Shown here in pieces: positions 58,440 to 64,000 of a stretch of 64,000 nt of DNA. The translations under genes were made by a program, and so were the position numbers. The stretch is from Sphingomonadales bacterium. Lineage in GTDB: Bacteria; Pseudomonadota; Alphaproteobacteria; Sphingomonadales; Sphingomonadaceae. The stretch is from positions 1 through 64,000 of the forward strand of contig JANXSN010000007.1 in NCBI GenBank assembly GCA_025352685.1, in the 5' to 3' direction. Positions within the stretch are counted from its first letter, which is position 1. The number at the start of each line of letters is the position of its first letter. Under the pieces are notes generated by a model that had not been told where the DNA came from, searched no databases, and saw only the letters and a program-made list of their open reading frames with translations.

Positions 58440-59794
58440 GAGACAGGCAGCGTCAGCACGAAACGTGCGCCTTGTCCGGGTGCGCTGTCGAGCGTGATGT
58501 CGCCCCCCATCGCGCGCGCCAGACGTCGCGATAGGTAGAGGCCCAGGCCACTGCCTCCCGCTTCGGACGGGTCGACCCGCTCGAACTTGTCGAATATACG
58601 CACGTGATCTGCAGAATCGATCCCTTTGCCCTGATCTGCTACGACAACAACCGCGCTGTCGTCGTCGCGTTCGGTCCGCAGCCACACCATGCTCCCAGGA
58701 GGGGTATAGCGCACGGCGTTGTCGAGCAGATTGACGAGTATCTGCAAAATCCGATGAAAATCGCCATGCGCCATTAAAACTTCCTCAGGCGAGGGTTGAT
58801 CGATGCGCACTTGTTTGTCCGCTGCTCGCACCCCGAGCAGTCCTGCGGCGCGACGCGCTACGTCAGCAAGATCGACCGCCGCGCCCGCGATGTCGAATCC
58901 GGGCTGCTCAACGGCGTGCAAATCAGCCAGATCCTCGACCAGTGACAGCAGGTGTCGCCCTGCGCTCGCAATATCGCCCGCGTAATCTGCATAGTCGCGG
59001 CGGAGCGGACCGTCCGCTTGCGCGCCGATCGTATCTGCGCACGCAACGATCCGGTTAAGCGGCACGCGTAGCGCTTGTTCGAGGCGCTCGGAAAAATCGG
59101 TGGCAGCAACAGCGGTCGTGTCGGCCGACGCCCTCGTCTCGAGCCGGATAGGCACGCCTGTCGCCGTCCCGGAAAATCCGGTCAGTCGGCCGTCTGCATC
59201 GTGGCGGGCGATGCCGCCCAGAATGTACTCGACATCGGGCTGATCGCGCCGCACCGCGCGCTGGTCTTCGAACGATGAGCCGTCGGCGAGCCCGCTGAGT
59301 AGGGGTAAGTCGCCGTCATCGTTTTCAATCAACCGCACCAACCGAGTGAGTGGCTGTCCGACAACGTCGCTCGGCTGCAATCGGTCCGGTTCGTCCAGCG
59401 ACACCGTGAGTCCAGTGAGGGTCAGCTTGGCGTCGGCTTCCCATTTCCATCCGGGTGGCGTCTTGGGCGCGACCGGCGGATCCGGTTGATCTACGAGCCA
59501 GGACGCTCGCGCTACGCGCTCGGTCCAAGCAGAGATTTTCAGGTCAACACCGCGCTCGACGGGCTCAGCGCGGACTAACAGGTCGACAATTCGCGTGCCA
59601 TCTGCGGCAATGACCTCACGCGAGACCGGCATTTTGAGCGTTGCAGCGAGTCGGGCCAGCATCGCCAATTGCGGCGTTGCGAAGGGCTCGCCTAGCTTGC
59701 CGCCGGCGCGCGCATTGAGTGCACCCAGACGCGCGCTGACCTCAACGAGCCTTCCGTCGCGATCGAGGCGCGCGAAATCGACCTCACCGGTCAT
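58415..59794 (-). CDS. PAS-containing histidine kinase homologue lacking the phospho-acceptor His
   Basis: 459 aa. The N-terminal half has two PAS-like regions, the second around 115-215 ([32 protein letters not shown]). The HisKA-like helix reads [20 protein letters not shown]; aligned with SHELRTPLN, the His is Gln240 (codon CAA, 59075-59077). The ATP-binding domain is intact: N-box [18 protein letters not shown]1 [10 protein letters not shown]-box IFDKFERVD and G2 [20 protein letters not shown]. It has no membrane helix. It cannot autophosphorylate at the normal site, recalling DivL, which has Tyr there. It might phosphorylate another kinase in trans or act as an allosteric scaffold. It overlaps gltA by 25 bp. 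Confidence 0.85.
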   Translation of the reverse strand: MTGEVDFARLDRDGRLVEVSARLGALNARAGGKLGEPFATPQLAMLARLAATLKMPVSREVIAADGTRIVDLLVRAEPVERGVDLKISAWTERVARASWLVDQPDPPVAPKTPPGWKWEADAKLTLTGLTVSLDEPDRLQPSDVVGQPLTRLVRLIENDDGDLPLLSGLADGSSFEDQRAVRRDQPDVEYILGGIARHDADGRLTGFSGTATGVPIRLETRASADTTAVAATDFSERLEQALRVPLNRIVACADTIGAQADGPLRRDYADYAGDIASAGRHLLSLVEDLADLHAVEQPGFDIAGAAVDLADVARRAAGLLGVRAADKQVRIDQPSPEEVLMAHGDFHRILQILVNLLDNAVRYTPPGSMVWLRTERDDDSAVVVVADQGKGIDSADHVRIFDKFERVDPSEAGGSGLGLYLSRRLARAMGGDITLDSAPGQGARFVLTLPVSQRLSTAT

Positions 59795-59839
59795 CAGAGC
59801 CAGAGCCGGGCAGTGTTCGCCATGCTCTGCGGCTTAGCG

Positions 59840-61000
59840 TTATCGGGTTAAGGGCTCACTAAGCCTGTTCTGCAGCCATCCAAGACTGGCGAAATTGTGT
59901 GCAACTGTCGCCAGCAGCCCAAGCGTGAGACCGATGGATCCAAACAAACTGGCAACGAATAGAATGAGTGCACTTCCCGCGATATCGGCAAGCCAGACGG
60001 GTGCCGCACCCGTTGGTTTCAACCGCATCCCGAGGCCAGCCAAACCAATCAAGACCGTGGCGGCGAACGGCTGCGTCAGATCGTGCCCGTGCGGCCATGT
60101 CGCGATGGCGAGCACCAGGATGACGGCAATTGTGTTCAGTGCAGGCAGAACCGCCACAAGCCGTGCCGGACAACCGGTCGCCCCCACGGCGAGGCGACCG
60201 ATAGCGCTCGTCGTGGCGGCGAACAGAACGAGCGCAAATCCCAGCGCGATCCCACCCATCAGCGTGACGATCGGAGCCACCACCAGCAAAGCCGTCGCCA
60301 GCCACGGTGCACCCCGGGCCGCACTCGGCAAAACATCGATAGCGAGCCTGGCGACGATCCGAGCGGCCGGTTCGATCGCGTAGCGGCCACCCCAACCTCG
60401 CGCGGTCATTGCAACAGCGCTCAACAAGGCGCGCGCAGCACGGGCTGCTGCGCCGGGTTCAGCCACGTCGATCAAGTGGTCGCTCTCAGTGAGGACAATC
60501 CGTTGCACCTTCGTACGCACTGCCGCCCGCAAAAGCATGGAGCCGAAGTCCCATTTCCCCACAACTTCGGCGGTTTCGCGAACTTGAGCGCCCTGTAGCC
60601 GGGCAATGCCTATCCAGCGATCACGAGCATCAATCAATTCATATCGCGGATCTACGTCGGGCCCCCGCAAACACAGGATCGTAGCCTCCGGCGCATCAAA
60701 AAGAGCGTCGAGGCGCGCAGCGTCGACGACCGCGGCCCCGCTTAGCACCAGTACGGCCTCGTCGGGGTGAAACAGATCGGCGGCATCGGCTGGCGTGCGG
60801 ACCAATGTTGCAGACATCCCCTCGGCACGAAGGCGATCCAAGCCCTCGACGATGTCACGCGACACGCGTCCTGCCACCACCACGACATGCATCGCATGCA
60901 CGCGCTGGACCTGACGAAGCTGGAATTCAGGCCACGCAAGGCCGGCCACGCGTGCGCGCGGCATGTCTTCGCCCAGGATAATAAGTGCCGCCCGTGTCAA
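59840..61000 (-). CDS. Unrecognised two-part protein with soluble N-terminus and membrane C-terminus
   Basis: 386 aa from TTG at 61000 (ATG at 60964 is an alternative start). Residues about 30-190 form an alpha/beta domain with VVVVAGRVSRDIVEGLDRLR and EAVLVLSGAAVVDAARLDAL, resembling a sugar-nucleotidyltransferase fold without its usual catalytic motifs. The rest has about five hydrophobic helices (ALLVVAPIVTLMGGIALGFA; TVLIGLAGLGMRL; ALILFVASLFGSIGLTLGLL). The architecture recalls fused cytidylyltransferase/CDP-alcohol phosphotransferases, but the DGxxAR metal motif is missing, so I leave function open. It lies between the His-less kinase and the HPt-like gene, same strand. Confidence 0.6.
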   Translation of the reverse strand: MTRAALIILGEDMPRARVAGLAWPEFQLRQVQRVHAMHVVVVAGRVSRDIVEGLDRLRAEGMSATLVRTPADAADLFHPDEAVLVLSGAAVVDAARLDALFDAPEATILCLRGPDVDPRYELIDARDRWIGIARLQGAQVRETAEVVGKWDFGSMLLRAAVRTKVQRIVLTESDHLIDVAEPGAAARAARALLSAVAMTARGWGGRYAIEPAARIVARLAIDVLPSAARGAPWLATALLVVAPIVTLMGGIALGFALVLFAATTSAIGRLAVGATGCPARLVAVLPALNTIAVILVLAIATWPHGHDLTQPFAATVLIGLAGLGMRLKPTGAAPVWLADIAGSALILFVASLFGSIGLTLGLLATVAHNFASLGWLQNRLSEPLTR

Positions 61001-61074
61001 ACGCTCGCCCGGATAAACTCTGCCGAGCGTGGCCGATACGCAATCACGCCGCGAAGCGCAAAGCGGGATACGTC

Positions 61075-61386
61075 CTAGTCAGGCAGCTCGGGGCAGAGCG
61101 CAGACAGGGCGCGGTCAATGCGTGCTATTGCCTGCCGATTGCCCGGTGCGGCGGCAAGGGCGAAGTTGGCCGCGTCGAGCAGACGCAACGCGCCAAAGCT
61201 CGCGGCCAAGCTCTTCAACCTTACAGCCGCCGCGACCCAGTCATTGGTCTGATCGGCTGCGCGCAACGCTGAAAAACGATCCTGCGCGCTCTCAAGGAAT
61301 ACCCATCGAAGTTCATCGACAAGCGAAGATTCGGCTCCGACGGCGGCAGCCAGTACGGCTTCCAAAGCCCCGGGATTATAAGTCAT
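61075..61386 (-). CDS. Small helical protein resembling an HPt domain without its histidine
   Basis: 103 aa with ATG at 61386. All-helical by composition. The segment WVAAAVRLKSLAASFGALRL matches the spacing of the HPt active-site helix (AHxLKGSAxxLGA), with Val in place of the phosphorylated His and Ser for Gly. A further helix pair follows (LLDAANFALAAAPGNRQAI). If the resemblance is real, it cannot relay phosphate but could bind receivers or kinases. It is next to, and on the same strand as, the membrane protein and the His-less kinase. The similarity is by eye and short; an unrelated four-helix protein is possible. Confidence 0.5.
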   Translation of the reverse strand: MTYNPGALEAVLAAAVGAESSLVDELRWVFLESAQDRFSALRAADQTNDWVAAAVRLKSLAASFGALRLLDAANFALAAAPGNRQAIARIDRALSALCPELPD

Positions 61387-61452
61387 TTGTCGTTGCTTAG
61401 CGGTCGTCGCTTAACACGGTGCTACGACGGCCTTTCCTAAAGCTGAAAACTC

Positions 61453-63750
61453 ATGGTAAACGCTACGGCTATGGATGGGGGTTCGCAACTCGCGGGGCAC
61501 TGGCCCGATGACGCCGACGACGGGATCGTCGAGCCGTCGGGCGAATTGCTCGACACGATGGCATACGAGGAGGAGGCTGCGCCCCGTCGCCACTTCTTGC
61601 CCTCTATCGCAGCGTTTCTGGCGATCGTGGCCGGCGCGGGATGGATCGTATTCATCGCCTGGGCAAAAGTTGACGTGTTGGCGGCTGGGTTCGCCCCGCG
61701 CGCGCTCGCTGACGTCATCGATGCAGCGAGTCCCCCGCTGATTTTGATCGGTCTGCTCTACCTCATTGCGGTTCGGTTCAGTCGCAGTGAGGCTGCAAAA
61801 CTGGCAAAAGTATCGAGCAACTTGCGCGCCGAGCAGGCCCGGTTGGAAGCAGTTTTGGTCAATGTTACCCGCCGCTTCGATGCCGAACGAGCGAGGGTCG
61901 TGAACCATATCGACACGTTGGCGATGGTGGGTGAGGACGCAACAGCGCGGTTGCACGCCTTTGCCGAAAAGCTGAAAGACGACATTGGTGGCGCGGCCCA
62001 CGAAGCCGAAACGCTGCGCGAGGCAGCAAATACGGCACGCAGCGACATGAGGGCGTTGCTCACCGATCTGCCGCGTGCCCATGCCCAGACCGTCGAGATG
62101 TCGGATGCGCTCGAAACGGCCGGGTTCATCGCGCACGAGCGCGCGGGCGCGCTCGATTCGCAGATCTCGGCGCTGGTCGCACGGGGGCGCGAAGCCGATG
62201 AGGTCGTCGGCGGTGCCGCCCAGAAGCTTGCCGCCCACCTTGCCCGCGTCGAGGGCGTCAGCGGCAGTGCCGCAACGCAACTGTCAACCGCTGCCGAAAC
62301 CATCACAGACGCTCTCGATGCCGCGCTTGGTCGCGCAGCTGAAGCGGGCGATGCCGCACGCCAGGGAATGGAAGCGCAAGCCGCAACGATGCGCGCGTTA
62401 GTCGACCAAAGCGAAGCTGCGCTGTCCAACACCGGCGCAACCGCGACCGTTGCCCTCACCCGTCGTGTCGAGGATATCACTGAACGCCTCGAAGCCTTAG
62501 GGGCAATGCTGGCCGACCATGAGGCGACGAGTGACCGAATGATCGACGGGATCGGGTTGGGGATCGATCGCATCGACAGTCGTTTTGCTGCGATCGATTC
62601 GCAAGCCGATGCTCGCCACGCGCGCCTCGCTGAAGCGGTTGGCGGGCTGACCGTTCACGCCCAGACGCTGACCGCCGCCCTCGATGCCGGGAGCGGTACA
62701 ACCGAACAGCTCATCGGGCGCGCGGAAACGCTCATGACGGCACTTTACGCGGCCTCTCGCGAAATCGACGAAACGCTTCCCCAAGCCCTGGCACGCCTCG
62801 ACAACCATGCTGGTGCGACCCGCGCCCGGATCGATGAGATTGCGCCAGACGTCGCCCGGATTGAGCAAGAAGCGTCGCGAACCCTCGACCGGTTGCTTGA
62901 AGCAGAAGGCGCGCTCGCCAAGCAACACGCGGCGCTCGACGGACTCGGGAGCGCGCTTGAGGCGCGGCTCGCCAAGGGTGTGGCAGCGGCAGGCGACATG
63001 GTCGCTGCCGTCGAAGGCGCCGATGCGCGTGCCAGGGAGATTGCTGACGGTAGCGCTGCCACGCTTGTGGCGGCCATGGTTCGGGTCCGTGAAACGTCGC
63101 AGACGGCAGCGGAGCGTGCACGCGAAGCGCTTGCGGCCGTAGTACCCGAAAGCGCTGAGCGCCTCTCGGAAGCAGTCAAGGACGCATTGCAGCGGGCGGT
63201 GACCGCTCAAGTCGAGGCGCAGATCGGCGAACTTGCCATGACCGCTGAGCGCGCGGTGGCGTCTGCCAACACCGCATCCGACAGGCTGATGCGCCAAATG
63301 CTGACAATCGCCGAAACAAGCGCACAGGTCGAAGCCCGCATCGCCGAGGCGCACGCCGAGATCGAGGAAGCCGACCGCGACAACTTTACCCGGCGCGTCG
63401 CGCTGCTCATCGAGTCGCTCAATTCGACGGCAATCGATGTGACCAAAATCTTGTCTAACGACGTTACCGACAGCGCGTGGGGGGCTTATCTGAAGGGAGA
63501 CCGCGGCGTCTTTACCCGCCGCGCTGTCCGCTTGCTCGACGCGGGCGAAGTGCGCGAGATCGCTAATCACTATAACGAAGATCCCGAGTTTCGCGATCAG
63601 GTGAACCGTTACATCCGCGACTTTGAGGGAATGTTGCGCAACGTGCTCGCTACCCGCGCGGGATCACCGCTGGGCGTGACGTTGCTGTCGTCGGACATGG
63701 GCAAATTATATGTCGCGCTGGCGCAGGCTATCGAGCGACTCCGGATTTAG
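61453..63750 (+). CDS. Large coiled-coil membrane protein of unknown function
   Basis: 765 aa with ATG at 61453. An acidic N-terminus is followed by two membrane helices (about 47-70, SIAAFLAIVAGAGWIVFIAW, and about 92-108, PLILIGLLYLIAVRF). From about 115 to 660 runs a very long Ala/Glu/Arg-rich helical region with heptad character, similar in composition to chemoreceptor or apolipoprotein-like coiled coils but without a chemoreceptor signalling hairpin. The last about 110 residues (FTRRVALLIESLNSTAIDVT... VNRYIRDFEGMLRNVLATR) look like a compact conserved domain. It may act as a structural or envelope-tethered scaffold; no enzymatic motif is seen. Divergent from the HPt-like gene. Confidence 0.7.
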   Translation: MVNATAMDGGSQLAGHWPDDADDGIVEPSGELLDTMAYEEEAAPRRHFLPSIAAFLAIVAGAGWIVFIAWAKVDVLAAGFAPRALADVIDAASPPLILIGLLYLIAVRFSRSEAAKLAKVSSNLRAEQARLEAVLVNVTRRFDAERARVVNHIDTLAMVGEDATARLHAFAEKLKDDIGGAAHEAETLREAANTARSDMRALLTDLPRAHAQTVEMSDALETAGFIAHERAGALDSQISALVARGREADEVVGGAAQKLAAHLARVEGVSGSAATQLSTAAETITDALDAALGRAAEAGDAARQGMEAQAATMRALVDQSEAALSNTGATATVALTRRVEDITERLEALGAMLADHEATSDRMIDGIGLGIDRIDSRFAAIDSQADARHARLAEAVGGLTVHAQTLTAALDAGSGTTEQLIGRAETLMTALYAASREIDETLPQALARLDNHAGATRARIDEIAPDVARIEQEASRTLDRLLEAEGALAKQHAALDGLGSALEARLAKGVAAAGDMVAAVEGADARAREIADGSAATLVAAMVRVRETSQTAAERAREALAAVVPESAERLSEAVKDALQRAVTAQVEAQIGELAMTAERAVASANTASDRLMRQMLTIAETSAQVEARIAEAHAEIEEADRDNFTRRVALLIESLNSTAIDVTKILSNDVTDSAWGAYLKGDRGVFTRRAVRLLDAGEVREIANHYNEDPEFRDQVNRYIRDFEGMLRNVLATRAGSPLGVTLLSSDMGKLYVALAQAIERLRI

Positions 63751-64000
63751 CGCAGGACCGATTCGACCTGTTGGAGGCATTACGCCCACGACAGGAACAA
63801 GACTGGATCGACCTTGCGCCCCACCGCGCCACATCGTGATGTCGTGGTGCCCGTCGCAACACTGGGGTGCTGTCGTGAGTTCCGTCTCCAACGCCGCCTG
63901 CGCGCCCCGAAATCCCCTGACAAGCCCTCGTCGAGGGCGCGATTACGGCACACGGCCCGGCGCCCCTAATATGTGCGTAATTCCTTCGGGGTTAAGACGT
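63751..64000. other. Right-edge region with no supported gene
   Basis: No coding sequence is recognised in these 250 bp. A short hairpin GCCCTC-GTC-GAGGGC lies at 63924-63938; it could terminate transcription of the coiled-coil gene but has no T-run. Confidence 0.4.

Noticed and set aside
57321-58685. 454-codon minus-strand open frame across gltA
   Set aside because: It lies antisense to citrate synthase, has no recognisable domain and its Arg/Gly/His-rich composition is typical of a GC-rich reverse-strand shadow.
62497-63570. 357-codon minus-strand open frame in the coiled-coil gene
   Set aside because: The plus-strand frame has strong heptad structure and a plausible start; this is its complement.

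Overview
This 64 kb window is a high-GC chromosomal segment from an alphaproteobacterium, most likely a member of the Sphingomonadaceae (Sphingomonas-like). The assignment rests on folate-dependent TrmFO, a lipoyl domain fused to the PDH E1 beta subunit, GTTC-N7-type LexA half-sites, DUF4170 and DUF6481 genes, a large TonB receptor, and the gene orders tpiA-secG-pyrG and ppiD-trpE-trpG-trpD-trpC-moaC-moeA-lexA. No taxonomic search was run. Most of the window is core genome.

Layout. 1-750: the start of an IS630-type transposase cut by the window edge, then tRNA-Pro(UGG) and a CAU tRNA (probably Ile2), all on the minus strand. 0.8-6 kb: a histidine kinase with an eroded ATP-binding domain, an Lrp/AsnC regulator, a secreted TPR protein, a short-chain dehydrogenase and a small exported protein. 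6-15 kb: gyrA, a cation efflux protein, DUF952, lysoplasmalogenase, DEAD-box helicase, UPF0178, trmFO and a short squalene/phytoene-synthase-like protein. 15-18.5 kb: three overlapping TadG/TadE-type genes. 18.5-24.2 kb: pdhA-pdhB, ftsB and eno on minus, then a YqjD/YqjE-like membrane stress cluster and DUF4170 on plus. 24.4-29.2 kb: a decayed Ti-type mobilization module (TraA relaxase, TraC, TraD, VirD4-type coupling protein) with no integrase or secretion channel. 29.2-35 kb: rhomboid, greA, carB, a 56-codon ORF and carA. 35-46 kb: yqeY, lolD-lolC, chrA, a TonB receptor, a spermidine-synthase-like protein, DUF6481, pyrG, secG and tpiA. 46-58.4 kb: ppiD, the trp genes interrupted by an exported MetX-like hydrolase, moaC-moeA, lexA, gltX and gltA. 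58.4-63.8 kb: a second unusual histidine kinase, a membrane protein, an HPt-like protein without its histidine, and a large coiled-coil membrane protein.

Functional themes are pyrimidine synthesis (carAB, pyrG), tryptophan synthesis, central carbon entry (eno, tpiA, pdhAB, gltA), lipoprotein export (lolCD), protein export and folding (secG, ppiD), and DNA topology and repair control (gyrA, lexA). Tight stop/start overlaps (trpG-trpD-trpC-moaC-moeA; tadG-tadE-tadE; lolC-lolD; carA-small ORF-carB) point to translational coupling.

The observations most worth a second look are: (1) an uncharacterised 56-aa reading frame that exactly bridges carA and carB, overlapping carA by GTGA and carB by TAATG; (2) two PAS-type histidine kinases with complementary defects, one keeping the phospho-acceptor His but lacking the ATP-binding Asn and Asp, the other with an intact ATP-binding domain but Gln in place of His, the latter near an HPt-like protein without its His; and (3) a TraA relaxase-helicase whose Walker A lysine is threonine.
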